Positions 33,692 through 42,521 of a stretch of 64,000 bases of DNA are shown piece after piece. Under the pieces are notes generated by a model. The model worked only from the letters and a program-made list of their open reading frames with translations, did not search any database and had not been told where the DNA came from. The stretch lies in the NCBI GenBank assembly GCA_017522105.1, contig JAFXAA010000013.1:62001-126000 (forward strand), written 5' to 3'. Made by a program: the position numbers and the translations under genes. The first letter of the stretch is position 1; every line of letters starts with the position of its first letter. Source of the DNA: Bacteroidales bacterium (lineage in GTDB: Bacteria; Bacteroidota; Bacteroidia; Bacteroidales; P3).

Positions 33692-36007
33692 ATGAAGAAA
33701 CTCACAATAGCACTTGCGGTGCTTCTCCTCGCCCTCCTGCCCTCGGCATGCCAGAAAGAGAAGACCGGCAACGAACAATTCTCCTTCAACGCCACCGCCG
33801 AAGCCCCCGTGGACTACGACGCCAAGGTGCGCATAGACGACGAGCGCTTCATCATGTGGGAATACGACGATGAAATCAGCATCGGCAGCAACATGACCAC
33901 CAGCGGCACCGAAGGCAACGTTGCCTGGCTCTACCACACCGCCAACGCCACCCAAGACTGGGTTGACTACAACGGCGTCTTCCTCACCACCCTGCCTGCG
34001 GGCTCCGAAGCCTTCCTCGGCCTCTACCCCCACAGCACCAACAACGTCATCCGCTCGCAGGGCACCAGCGGCAACACCTTCTACAACCCCGTCATCGAAC
34101 TCCCCGCCGAGCAGACCTACCGCGACGACCACTCCTTCGACCGCAACGTCTACCCCATGGTGGCCTGGTATGGCGGCTCCTGGGCCAACGACCCCCACAC
34201 CCCCTTCAACCTCGACTTCCATTCCCTCGCCGCCATTGTGCGCCTGCAGTTCCTCAACTCCACCGGGGCGGCATCCGACATCCGCACCATCACCATCACC
34301 TCGGCCGACAAGCAGCTCTGCGGCCTCTTCACCGTCAACGGCTACAACACCAACGACCCCTACCTCACGGGCAACGAAGCCTCCAAGAAAACCGTCACCA
34401 TCAACTGCGGTGACGGCGGTGTGGCCTTCGCCAACAACCAGCTGCTCTCCTTCTACCTTGTGCTGCCCGCCATAGCAGGCCGCGACACCCCCACCAGGCT
34501 CACCCTCACAGCCACCGTCACCAACACCGCCGGCCAGACCTGCTCGCGCTCCTTCGAAGCGACCACACGCCGCAACGGCATCACCTATGCCAACGCCATG
34601 GACATCACCGCCTGGGGCAACGCCCCGGCAGAAGGCATCACCGGCAACGGCACCGCCGACCGCCCCTTCAAGATCTACACCACGGCCGACTTCATACGCC
34701 TCCGCGACTGCTACAACAGCCCCGAGCGCCTCATCAACGGCCAGCCCATCGGCGAGGACACCTACATCCGCATCATGACCTCCAAGATCAAGCTCAGCCG
34801 CACCAACTGGACCGCTGGCATCAACAACTTCGAGGGCCACATGGACTTCTACGGCAACGCCGTCGACGTGATGGGCATCTCCAACAACAGCGGCCAGCCC
34901 CTCTTCCAGACCATCAAGAACACCGGCCACGTCACCGGCATCACCATCCGCTGCGACACCTCCTACACCTACAGCGGCGACAGCTTCTCGCCCTTCTGCA
35001 TCACCAACAACGGCACCATCACCGACTGCCGCGTCACCTCCAACAACGGCGAGGACGGCATCCGCTACCTCGTCAACACCAGCAGCGAAGGTCTGGCGGG
35101 CATCTGCGTCACCAACAACGGCACCATCCGCGGCTGCGGCAGCCAGGCACGCTTCTACTGCACCGACCACACCGTGGCGGGCATCTGCTTCACCAACAAC
35201 GGCACCATCGAAGGCTGCTACGCCTCCACGCCCATGGTGGCCACCGCCGCCAATGCCGCCGGCATCTGCGCCTTCAACAGCGGCACCATCCGCGACAGCT
35301 ACTTCGCCGTCCGCCTTGCCACCACCGCCAGCCCCAGCCCCGTCAGCTGGTCGGGCATAGCCTACACCAACAGCGGCACCGTGGAGCACTGCTACACCTC
35401 CAACACCGCCGCCATCATCACCAGCGCCAACACCGCCGGCATAGTATCCATCAACACCGGCACCATCGACCACTGCTGGAACGACGCGCCCCTCACCGGC
35501 CGCATGGTCGGCGGCATAGCCCTCTACAACCGCACCGGCGGCACCATCCGCAACAGCTACTGCAACGACGAGCTGCTGCAGTTCGTCCTCCTGGCCTCCT
35601 CCTCTCCCCACTACGCTGGCGGCATCGCCGCCTCCATCGCCGGCGGCACCATAGAGAACTGCTACGTCACCATCTCCGACATCAGCACCCGCGACAACAC
35701 CGGCTACACAGGCACCATTGTGGGCTACATGTCCGGCGGCACCATCACCAACAGCTACGCCTACGAAGTCCTCTCCGTCAACCACCGCATCTACGGCCAC
35801 AAGGTCAGCGGCACCCTCAACGGCGTCCACCTCGTCGACGGCACACAGGACGGCGCCACCTCCGTCACCCCCGACGCCGCAGGCTTCAACAGCCTCTTCG
35901 GCAGCCTCCAGGCCGCTGCCGCTGCCAACGACGCCTACGACGAATGGCAGCAGCCCGCCCCCGGCGAGCGCCCCGTGCTTGTCCCCTACTCCCTCACGGC
36001 CAAATAA
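33692..36007 (+). CDS. Fimbrillin-like lipoprotein with NGTI ladder repeats (771 aa)
   Basis: ATG 33692 gives a lipoprotein signal, MKKLTIALAVLLLALLPSAC, with lipidation expected at Cys20. Residues ~25-310 resemble the fimbrillin/Mfa-like N-terminal region of Bacteroidales surface lipoproteins (early VRIDDERFIMWEYDDEISIG segment, LDFHSLAAIVRLQF, DIRTITITS). Residues ~320-720 contain about nine copies of a short rung such as ITNNGTITDCRV, VTNNGTIRGCGS, FTNNGTIEGCYA and AGGTIENCYV, akin to GLUG-type parallel-beta repeats. It is likely surface-exposed. It is the last gene of the operon headed by the 4264-aa protein, so it could be a partner or anchor for that protein; this is inference. It ends just before a strong terminator. 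Confidence 0.8.
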   Translation: MKKLTIALAVLLLALLPSACQKEKTGNEQFSFNATAEAPVDYDAKVRIDDERFIMWEYDDEISIGSNMTTSGTEGNVAWLYHTANATQDWVDYNGVFLTTLPAGSEAFLGLYPHSTNNVIRSQGTSGNTFYNPVIELPAEQTYRDDHSFDRNVYPMVAWYGGSWANDPHTPFNLDFHSLAAIVRLQFLNSTGAASDIRTITITSADKQLCGLFTVNGYNTNDPYLTGNEASKKTVTINCGDGGVAFANNQLLSFYLVLPAIAGRDTPTRLTLTATVTNTAGQTCSRSFEATTRRNGITYANAMDITAWGNAPAEGITGNGTADRPFKIYTTADFIRLRDCYNSPERLINGQPIGEDTYIRIMTSKIKLSRTNWTAGINNFEGHMDFYGNAVDVMGISNNSGQPLFQTIKNTGHVTGITIRCDTSYTYSGDSFSPFCITNNGTITDCRVTSNNGEDGIRYLVNTSSEGLAGICVTNNGTIRGCGSQARFYCTDHTVAGICFTNNGTIEGCYASTPMVATAANAAGICAFNSGTIRDSYFAVRLATTASPSPVSWSGIAYTNSGTVEHCYTSNTAAIITSANTAGIVSINTGTIDHCWNDAPLTGRMVGGIALYNRTGGTIRNSYCNDELLQFVLLASSSPHYAGGIAASIAGGTIENCYVTISDISTRDNTGYTGTIVGYMSGGTITNSYAYEVLSVNHRIYGHKVSGTLNGVHLVDGTQDGATSVTPDAAGFNSLFGSLQAAAAANDAYDEWQQPAPGERPVLVPYSLTAK

Positions 36008-36027
36008 ACGTGCCCAGGGCAATATAA

Positions 36028-36066
36028 AGAGGAGGCCGTCCTGTCGGGACGGCCTCCTCTTTCTTT
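36028..36066. terminator. Bidirectional rho-independent terminator
   Basis: AGAGGAGGCCGTCC (36028-36041), a 5-nt loop and GGACGGCCTCCTCT (36047-36060) form a perfect 14-bp stem followed by TTCTTT. On the minus strand the stem is followed by a TTTATATT stretch. It separates the plus-strand lipoprotein gene from the convergent aminotransferase gene. Confidence 0.9.
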
Positions 36067-36084
36067 CAGTGCCTGCACCAGACC

Positions 36085-37287
36085 TCAAGCCAGCTTGGCC
36101 AGGGCCTCCTTGATGCGGCGCAAAGCCTCGCGCAGCAAGTCCTCGCTCGTGGCGTAGCTCAGGCGTATGCAGCTGTCGTCGCCGAAAGCGCTGCCCATCA
36201 CCGTGGCCACGCCGCCCTCGTTGAGCAGGTAGAACGCCATGTCCGTCGAGTTCTCAATCTTCGTGCCGTTGTAGCTCTTGCCGTAGTAGGAGCTCACGTC
36301 GGGGAAGAAGTAGAAGGCACCCTGCGGCAGGCGCACCTTCAGGCCCGGGATGTCGCACAGCAGCTTGTACACCATGTCGCGGCGCTGCTGGAAGATGTTG
36401 CGCATGTCTATGATGTCCTTGCTCGTCTTGGGGTCCATCAGCATGGCGCACACCGTGGCCTTCTGGGCTATGGAGCAGGTGGCGCTGGTCACCTGGCCCT
36501 GCAGCTTGTTGGCGGCCTTGGCGATGACCGTCGGCGCGGCGATGAAGCCTATGCGCCAACCCGTCATGGCAAAACCCTTGGCCACACCGTTGACGGTGAT
36601 CACCCTGTCCTTCACCTCCGCGAACTGGGCTATCGACTCGTGCTTGCCCACGAAGTTGATGTGCTCATAAATCTCGTCGGCCATGACGAAGAGGTTCTCG
36701 TGGCGGGCCACCACGTCGGCTATGCCCTTCAGCTCCTCCTTGGTGTAGAGCATGCCCGTCGGGTTGCTCGGGCTGCTGAACATGATGAGCTTCGTCCGCG
36801 GCGTGATGGCCGCTTCGAGCTGCTCCGGCGTCACCTTGAAATCATTTTCAAGCTTCGTCTTCACAAAGACACACTTGCCTTCGGCCAAACGCACAAACTC
36901 CTTGTAGCTCACCCAGAACGGCGTGGGAATTATCACCTCGTCGCCGGGGTTCACCAAGCACTGCACCACCTGGTAGAGGCTCTGCTTGGCACCCGTGCTC
37001 ACCACAATCTGCTCCGGCTTGTACTCCAAGCCGTTGTCGCGGCGGAATTTCTCGCATATAGCCTCCCTCAGGTCGGGGTAGCCCGGCACCGGCGGATAGT
37101 GCGTGAAATTGTCGTCAATAGCCTTCTTGGCAGCCTCCTTCACCACCTCCGGGGTGTTGAAGTCCGGCTCGCCGATGCTGAGGCTGATCACATCCTTGCC
37201 CTGGGCCTTGAGCTCGCGGGCCTTGGCGGTCATGGCAAGAGTCTCGCTCTCTGCCATATTGAGAATTCTGTTCGATAAAATTTCCAT
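36085..37287 (-). CDS. aspC: Class I/II PLP-dependent aminotransferase (aspartate aminotransferase-like)
   Basis: A 400-aa protein, using ATG 37287 rather than upstream in-frame codons because the preceding sequence contains the promoter box. Family landmarks are SIGEPDFNTPEVVKEAAKKA near the N-terminus, YPPVPGYPDLREAI, SSPSNPTGMLYTKEEL, MADEIYEHI, and the Schiff-base lysine in VAKGFAMTGWRIGF. It is a fold-type I aminotransferase of the aspartate aminotransferase Ig subgroup, expected to interconvert aspartate/oxaloacetate with glutamate/2-oxoglutarate in the cytosol; exact substrate preference cannot be read from sequence. It is monocistronic, divergent from recA, and bounded by the bidirectional terminator. 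Confidence 0.9.
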   Translation of the reverse strand: MEILSNRILNMAESETLAMTAKARELKAQGKDVISLSIGEPDFNTPEVVKEAAKKAIDDNFTHYPPVPGYPDLREAICEKFRRDNGLEYKPEQIVVSTGAKQSLYQVVQCLVNPGDEVIIPTPFWVSYKEFVRLAEGKCVFVKTKLENDFKVTPEQLEAAITPRTKLIMFSSPSNPTGMLYTKEELKGIADVVARHENLFVMADEIYEHINFVGKHESIAQFAEVKDRVITVNGVAKGFAMTGWRIGFIAAPTVIAKAANKLQGQVTSATCSIAQKATVCAMLMDPKTSKDIIDMRNIFQQRRDMVYKLLCDIPGLKVRLPQGAFYFFPDVSSYYGKSYNGTKIENSTDMAFYLLNEGGVATVMGSAFGDDSCIRLSYATSEDLLREALRRIKEALAKLA

Positions 37288-37310
37288 GGTTGAAACGATA
37301 TTTGAAAGTG

Positions 37311-37318
37311 CAAAAATA
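37311..37318 (-). promoter_or_regulatory. -7 promoter box (TATTTTTG) for the aminotransferase
   Basis: On the minus strand TATTTTTG matches TAnnTTTG and would start transcription some 15-20 nt upstream of the ATG at 37287. No clear -33 TTG at the usual spacing. Confidence 0.5.
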
Positions 37319-37480
37319 CACAAAAAAAACGACACCCGGCACCTTTTCCGCCAAAAATATATGCCCCTGGCACACCCACTCGCCGCCAAACGCCATGATA
37401 TACACGACATTAAACTCTGATGCAAGCCACTGTAGCCCCCCTCAAAAGCCCCCCAATCCACCCATGTAACCTTAGGAACC

Positions 37481-37545
37481 CCCTACGGAGTCCCTACGGA
37501 GCCCCTACGGAGCCCCTACGGCCGTTCTTCAGTGGAAGGCCGTCG
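37481..37545 (-). repeat. Dispersed intergenic element, copy B
   Basis: Read on the minus strand this begins CGACGGCCTTCCACTGAAG and continues into four CTCCGTAGGG-type 12-bp units. It is the same element as copies A (20334) and C (56188), with a few substitutions and one more unit. It lies in the 581-bp gap between the divergent aminotransferase and recA genes. The rest of that gap (37545-37720) shows no gene I can support. Confidence 0.85.
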
Positions 37546-37720
37546 CGGAGCCGTGGGGGCACCGTGGAGGCTCCGCACCGACGTGGGCGCCCATTCCGCC
37601 CTAATTGTGTAATGTATCCGCTATATAAAAACTTCCCTCTACATCATAGAGATAGACACACAAACGGAGAAATACCACAGCAAGGTGGTCAAGCTGTAGG
37701 CGACACCCACGCCATGGCTG

Positions 37721-37759
37721 GTTGAGCCCCTTGTCGACGATGCCGACAAGGGGCTCAAC
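37721..37759. repeat. Perfect 16-bp inverted repeat upstream of recA
   Basis: GTTGAGCCCCTTGTCG (37721-37736) and its exact complement (37744-37759) flank a 7-nt loop. It ends 33 bp before the -33 element of the recA promoter. No T-tract follows, so it is not an obvious terminator; it could be a protein-binding site, part of a small RNA or a remnant of a mobile element. Confidence 0.7.
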
Positions 37760-37792
37760 GTCAGCATGGATGGCAATGATGTGCAATAAAAG

Positions 37793-37823
37793 TTGCACGA
37801 TAAGAAAAAAAAGTGTATCTTTG
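37793..37823 (+). promoter_or_regulatory. Promoter of recA (TTG-N20-TATCTTTG)
   Basis: TTG at 37793-37795 and TATCTTTG at 37816-37823 are separated by 20 bp, a good match to the Bacteroidota -33/-7 consensus. The ATG of recA is about 45 bp downstream. I see no LexA-type SOS operator. Confidence 0.7.
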
Positions 37824-37868
37824 CCTCAAAACAATTAATCAATACAACAACATAAACAACTGAAAAAT

Positions 37869-38900
37869 ATGGCAAAAGAAGTGAACGACGCGGCAGCCCA
37901 GAAGCTGGAAAAACTGAAGATACTCCAGAGCACGCTTGACAAGATAGAGAAGAGCTACGGCAAGGGTTCGATCATGAAACTCGGCGACCGCCCGGTGGAG
38001 GAGATGGACGTCATCTCGACAGGCAGCATCAGCCTCGATGCAGCCCTGGGCGTGGGCGGTTTTCCGCGAGGCAGGGTGATAGAGATTTACGGCCCTGAAT
38101 CGAGCGGTAAGACCACCCTGGCCACACACGCCATAGCGGAGTGCCAGAAGCAGGGCGGCATAGCGGCTTTCATAGACGCCGAGCATGCCTTCGACAGCTT
38201 CTACGCCAAGAAGCTGGGCGTGGACATCGACAACCTGCTGGTGTCGCAGCCCGACAACGGCGAGCAGGCACTGGAGATTGCCGACAACCTGATACGCAGC
38301 GGCGCCATAGACATCATAGTCATCGACTCGGTGGCGGCGCTGACGCCCAAAGCCGAGATTGACGGCGACATGGGCGACTCGAAGGTGGGCCTGCAGGCGC
38401 GCCTGATGAGCCAGGCCATGCGCAAACTGACGGCGACCATCAGCAAGACCAACTGCTGCTGCATCTTCATCAACCAGCTGCGCGAGAAGATAGGCGTCCT
38501 CTTCGGCAACCCCGAGACGACGACTGGCGGCAACGCCCTGAAGTTCTACGCCTCGGTGCGCATCGACATACGCCGCACGCAGGCCATCAAGGACGGCGAC
38601 CAGAACATAGGCAACCGAGTGAAGGTGAGGATTGTGAAGAACAAAGTGGCACCTCCCTTCCGCACCTGCGAGTTTGACATGATCTTCGGCGAGGGCATCT
38701 CCAAGCTGGGCGAGATCATAGACCTGGGCGTGGACATGGACATCATACACAAGAGCGGTTCGTGGTTCAGCTACGGCGAGAGCAAGCTGGCCCAGGGTCG
38801 CGAAGCATTGAAGCAGCTGCTGCGCGACAACCCTGAGCTCTGCGACGAGCTGGAGGGCAAGATACGCGCCGCCCTGAAAGAGAAAGCCAACAACGAATAG
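37869..38900 (+). CDS. recA: Recombinase RecA
   Basis: A 343-aa protein of normal RecA length. The Walker A motif GPESSGKTT is at residues ~75-83, the Walker B region [12 protein letters not shown] at ~139-150, and the loop L2 and dimer-interface regions ([37 protein letters not shown]) are intact. It forms ATP-dependent filaments on single-stranded DNA, drives homologous recombination and triggers LexA-type autocleavage. It is the first gene of a tight operon: the next gene starts 4 bp after its stop. The start is the first ATG after the promoter leader. Confidence 0.98.
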   Translation: MAKEVNDAAAQKLEKLKILQSTLDKIEKSYGKGSIMKLGDRPVEEMDVISTGSISLDAALGVGGFPRGRVIEIYGPESSGKTTLATHAIAECQKQGGIAAFIDAEHAFDSFYAKKLGVDIDNLLVSQPDNGEQALEIADNLIRSGAIDIIVIDSVAALTPKAEIDGDMGDSKVGLQARLMSQAMRKLTATISKTNCCCIFINQLREKIGVLFGNPETTTGGNALKFYASVRIDIRRTQAIKDGDQNIGNRVKVRIVKNKVAPPFRTCEFDMIFGEGISKLGEIIDLGVDMDIIHKSGSWFSYGESKLAQGREALKQLLRDNPELCDELEGKIRAALKEKANNE

Positions 38901-38904
38901 GAAG

Positions 38905-39627
38905 ATGAAAAGGCTGATACTGATAGCGCTGCTGGTCGTCGGCGGCACAGTGTGGGCACAGGACGTGGTGCGCGACAGCGTGCCCGCCACGCCCGACAGC
39001 ATAGACATAAAGGCCAATGCTGCCATTGACATGGACGACAACGACACCATTGACGACGAGGAGAATGTCATCGGTGCCAGACCGCAGCCACGCAAGAAGG
39101 GCAAGCGGCAGGAGGCCAATGTGCTGGGAGCACCGGTATACTACGACGCTTACGGCAACGTGGAGGGCAGCGGCAAAGTCTCGACCACCTACCGCCGTCC
39201 CGAGCACCACTACCTGAACAACCTGGCCGACCGCTACTGCTCCTTCTTCTTGGAGGGCGAGCTGCTTGCCGGCCGCCACGACGCGGCCTTTGGCGGCAGC
39301 TTCACCTACCTGCGCAAGCGCTGGGGCTTCTACGGCTCGGTGCTTGGGGGCTACCGCCACACCTACCTGACCCTTGGCGCCGCGGTGCGCCTGTCGGGCT
39401 ACCAGTCGGGCCTTGACTGGCATCTCTACGGCGGTCTGGGCGGCGGTGGACGCCACCTGGGCGGCGAAGTGGGCGTGCGCATGGCCCTGCCCAAGCGCAG
39501 CGGCAAATTCTGCTGGACATCGGTATCAATGGGCTATGCCAACTTCGGTGGCTACAGTTTCTTCACAGCGGGCCTGAGCCTCGACATGGTGGGCCTGGCG
39601 GCAGCAACGGCGTTTATATTCTGGTAG
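38905..39627 (+). CDS. Exported, probable outer-membrane beta-barrel protein (240 aa)
   Basis: The signal peptide is MKRLILIALLVVGGTVWAQ. Residues ~20-75 are polar and acidic (DMDDNDTIDDEENV) and end in a basic patch (RKKGKR). The C-terminal ~130 residues alternate hydrophobic and polar residues with Gly-rich turns (FGGSFTYL, YGGLGGGGRHLGGE) and finish with an aromatic (IFW), as in small outer-membrane barrels. I do not recognise a named family. It lies between recA and spoT with 4-bp gaps on both sides, so it is co-transcribed with them; a functional link is not implied. Confidence 0.75.
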   Translation: MKRLILIALLVVGGTVWAQDVVRDSVPATPDSIDIKANAAIDMDDNDTIDDEENVIGARPQPRKKGKRQEANVLGAPVYYDAYGNVEGSGKVSTTYRRPEHHYLNNLADRYCSFFLEGELLAGRHDAAFGGSFTYLRKRWGFYGSVLGGYRHTYLTLGAAVRLSGYQSGLDWHLYGGLGGGGRHLGGEVGVRMALPKRSGKFCWTSVSMGYANFGGYSFFTAGLSLDMVGLAAATAFIFW

Positions 39628-39631
39628 CGCC

Positions 39632-41869
39632 ATGGCTGCATACGTGATAGACGAAGCCCGCGAGGAACGCGAGATACAGGCTAAGTACGACGAACTGATT
39701 GCCGCCTGCCGCGCCCTCAAGCCCCTGAGCGAGGAGGAGGAGGCCCAGATACTGCGGGCCTTCCAGATAGCCAAGAAAGCACATGCCGGCACACGCCGCA
39801 AGAGCGGCGAGCCGTATATCTTCCACCCCTTGGCGGTGGCGCAGATAGCAGTGGAAGAGGTGGGGCTCGGCCCCATAGCTGTGGTATGCGCGCTGCTGCA
39901 CGACGTGGTGGAAGACACCGACATCACCCTTGAGGAGCTGCGGATGGTCTTCGGCGAGCGCGTGGCCACGATTGTGGACGGCGTGACGAAGATAAACGAC
40001 GTCATGGTGATACAGCATACCGACAGCAAACAGGCGGAAAACTACCGCAAGATACTGTTGTCGATGTGCAACGACGCCTACGTCATCTTCCTAAAGCTCT
40101 GCGACCGGCTGCACAACATGCGCACGCTGGGGGCGATGAAAGACACCAAGAAGCTGGCCATAGCCAGCGAGACACAATATCTGTACATACCGCTGGCACA
40201 CCGACTGGGACTGTATTCCATCAAGACGGAGCTGGAGGAGCTGGTGATGCGCTACACCAACCCCGACAAGTATGCCGAGATAGCGGCCAAAATAGCCGCC
40301 ACGGCGGGCACCAGCGAGAAGCTGCAGGAGTGCCTGGTGGCACCGGTGAAGGCTATGCTCAACGAGCATGGCTACAGCTACACGCTGAAGACGAGGGTGA
40401 AGAGTGTATACAGCTGCTGGAAAAAGATAGAGAACAAGCACGTGGACTTCGACGAGATATTCGACCTCTACGCCATGCGCATCATCCTCAAGGGGGTGCC
40501 ACGCGAGAAAGAGAAAGAGGAATGCTTCAAGGTCTACGCCCTTATCTCCGGCCAGTTCCCGACGAACCCGACACGTTTCCGCGACTGGATCACACGACCC
40601 AAGAACAACGGCTACGAGAGCCTGCAGACCACCGTCATGACACCCATAGGGCGCTGGGTGGAGGTGCAGATACGCACCGAGCGCATGGACATCATTGCCG
40701 AGAAAGGCATGGCGGCGCATTTCCTGTACAAGGAGGCACACCCCGAGGAGAAGATAGACAACAACCCCGTGGAGGAGTGGCTGCAGCAGATACGCTCTTC
40801 GCTGGAGAACAGCGACAAGAGCGCCATGGACTTGGTGGAAGAGTTCAAGGAGACGCTGTACACGAAAGAGATATACCTCTTCACGCCCAACGGCAAGACG
40901 GTGGTGTTGCCGAGCCGGAGCACGGTGCTCGACTTCGCCTATGCCATCCACACAGACCTCGGCGAGCACTGCATAGGTGCCAAGGTCAATGCCAAACCCG
41001 CCGCCATAGGACACCGCCTGCACATGGGCGACCAGGTGCAAATACTCACCTCTAAGAAAACGCTGCCGCTGCCGGAATGGCTCGACCAGTGCCAGACACC
41101 ACGCGCCAAGGAAGCCATCAAAGACTTCCTGCGCCAGCAGAAAAAAGAATATGTGGAAGAAGGGCAGCGGCGTCTGGCCGGCTACTATGCCAAGCTGCAC
41201 ATAAAAGAAAATCCGCAGAACTTCGGCCAGCTGAAGAGATACGTCAACCAGAAGAGCGACGTGGACCTGTACTACGACATAGCCATAGGGGCAATCACCG
41301 AGCACCAGATTGCAGAATGCTTCGGCAAAGCGCGGCCAGCCCCCAAGCTGTTCTTCCTGGACCGCTACAAGGAACTCTTCGACAACGACGCCACCCACCC
41401 GACAAAGCACAGACCAGAGCTGACGGCGCACCCTTTCCTGCTGGACAAAGAGTACAAGAACTACCCCACCGAGACAGCCCCCTGCTGCAAACCGGTGCCC
41501 GGCGACCAGGTGGTGGGCATAGTGAGGGACAACAAGATAATGGTGCACCGCACCAACTGCCGCGAGGCCATGGACGAGATGGCCAACCACGAGAACCATA
41601 TTGTTCGTGCCAAATGGCGCCCTGGCGAACAGCTTTCGCTGCTCACGGGCATAGCCCTCACGGCCATAGACAAGAAAGGTTTACTACAGGAAATCACACG
41701 CAGCATCTCCGAGGAGCTGGACCTGAACATGCGAGCCATCACGCTGGAAGCGTCGGAGGGTGTGGCACAAGGCATCATCATGCTGTATGTGAACGATGTG
41801 GACAGCCTGAACGGCCTGATTGACAAACTGAAGAAGATCGATGGAGTCGAGAACGTGTACCGCATCTGA
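39632..41869 (+). CDS. spoT: Bifunctional (p)ppGpp synthetase/hydrolase (Rel/SpoT)
   Basis: A 745-aa RSH protein with the complete long-form architecture. The HD hydrolase domain has H65, H90-D91, E94-D95 and D158 (FLKLCDRLHNM). The synthetase domain (~240-350) has FDEIFDLYAMRIIL, RFRDWITRPKNNGYESL and VEVQIRTERMD. The TGS domain is at ~412-475 (YLFTPNGKTVVLPSRSTVLDF), a Cys pair (APCCKPVPGDQV) lies in the zinc-finger/RRM region, and an ACT domain covers the last ~75 residues. It makes and degrades the stringent-response alarmone. Oddity: the usual SLHT of the synthetase motif reads SLQT (Gln332). The downstream mazG ORF starts 29 nt before this stop. Confidence 0.95.
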   Translation: MAAYVIDEAREEREIQAKYDELIAACRALKPLSEEEEAQILRAFQIAKKAHAGTRRKSGEPYIFHPLAVAQIAVEEVGLGPIAVVCALLHDVVEDTDITLEELRMVFGERVATIVDGVTKINDVMVIQHTDSKQAENYRKILLSMCNDAYVIFLKLCDRLHNMRTLGAMKDTKKLAIASETQYLYIPLAHRLGLYSIKTELEELVMRYTNPDKYAEIAAKIAATAGTSEKLQECLVAPVKAMLNEHGYSYTLKTRVKSVYSCWKKIENKHVDFDEIFDLYAMRIILKGVPREKEKEECFKVYALISGQFPTNPTRFRDWITRPKNNGYESLQTTVMTPIGRWVEVQIRTERMDIIAEKGMAAHFLYKEAHPEEKIDNNPVEEWLQQIRSSLENSDKSAMDLVEEFKETLYTKEIYLFTPNGKTVVLPSRSTVLDFAYAIHTDLGEHCIGAKVNAKPAAIGHRLHMGDQVQILTSKKTLPLPEWLDQCQTPRAKEAIKDFLRQQKKEYVEEGQRRLAGYYAKLHIKENPQNFGQLKRYVNQKSDVDLYYDIAIGAITEHQIAECFGKARPAPKLFFLDRYKELFDNDATHPTKHRPELTAHPFLLDKEYKNYPTETAPCCKPVPGDQVVGIVRDNKIMVHRTNCREAMDEMANHENHIVRAKWRPGEQLSLLTGIALTAIDKKGLLQEITRSISEELDLNMRAITLEASEGVAQGIIMLYVNDVDSLNGLIDKLKKIDGVENVYRI

Positions 41870-42521
41870 AGAGGCTTTTCTGCGCCTCAGCAAAATACTG
41901 GACACCTTACGCAAAGAGTGCCCTTGGGATAGGGTGCAGACGATGAAAAGCTTGCGCTATCTGACCATCGAGGAGGTGCATGAGTTGAGCGAGGCCATAA
42001 CAGCCTTGGATGCCGGGGAAGAGACTGCCACGGGCGACCTGAAGAAAGAGTTGGGCGATGTGGCGATGCACATACTCTTTTACTGCAAGATTGCAGAAGA
42101 GCAAGGGCTATTCACCACGGCAGACGTATACAACACCATCTGCGACAAGCTGATAAGCCGCCATCCATTCATCTACCACAAGGATGAGTACCACGGAGAA
42201 GGCTGGGAACAGCTGAAGATGCGCGAAGGGCGTAAAGACGTGTTGGAGGGGGTACCAGAGTCGCTGCCGTCGCTCATCAAGGCAGTGCGCATGCAGGAGA
42301 AGGTGGCCGGCATGAGAAAAGACAAAAAGGAACCGGTTGCCCCCATGCCCAAAGGCACTTGGCAACCGGCAGACGATACCACTGAAGCGGAGTTCGGTGA
42401 CTTGCTGTTCGCGCTGATTGACTGGGCACGCCGTCACGGCATCAACGCCGACGACGCATTGTGCGGAGCCAACCTTCGCTTCCGCAAGAGCCAGACTACT
42501 TCAGACCAAGTTTCTTCTTGA
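41841..42521 (+). CDS. mazG: MazG-type nucleoside triphosphate pyrophosphohydrolase, C-terminally degraded
   Basis: A 226-aa protein; full-length MazG is about 260 aa. The first MazG domain is intact: CPWDRVQTMKSLR, E44-E45-x-x-E48 and E70-x-x-D73. The linker GVPESLPSLIKAVRMQEKV is also typical. In the second domain the EExxE helix is missing, replaced by a Lys/Pro-rich stretch (KDKKEPVAPMPKG), although E184-x-x-D187 (EFGDLLFALIDWARR) remains, and the usual C-terminal tail is absent. The last eight codons run into the 3' end of the convergent skp gene (26-nt overlap). MazG hydrolyses NTPs and has been linked to ppGpp turnover; here it overlaps spoT by 29 nt, so translation is probably coupled. 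ATG 41841 is assumed to be the start. Confidence 0.85.
   Translation: MESRTCTASEEAFLRLSKILDTLRKECPWDRVQTMKSLRYLTIEEVHELSEAITALDAGEETATGDLKKELGDVAMHILFYCKIAEEQGLFTTADVYNTICDKLISRHPFIYHKDEYHGEGWEQLKMREGRKDVLEGVPESLPSLIKAVRMQEKVAGMRKDKKEPVAPMPKGTWQPADDTTEAEFGDLLFALIDWARRHGINADDALCGANLRFRKSQTTSDQVSS

Noticed and set aside
33677..36088. Antisense ORF of 803 codons opposite the lipoprotein gene
   Set aside because: Runs through the bidirectional terminator and is Gly/Val/Ala-rich; the plus-strand frame has a lipobox and repeats.
37601..37875. Two short minus-strand ORFs between aspC and recA, considered as a transposase remnant
   Set aside because: No recognisable DDE or other transposase motif, and they cross the recA promoter; left as unexplained spacer with the 16-bp inverted repeat noted separately.
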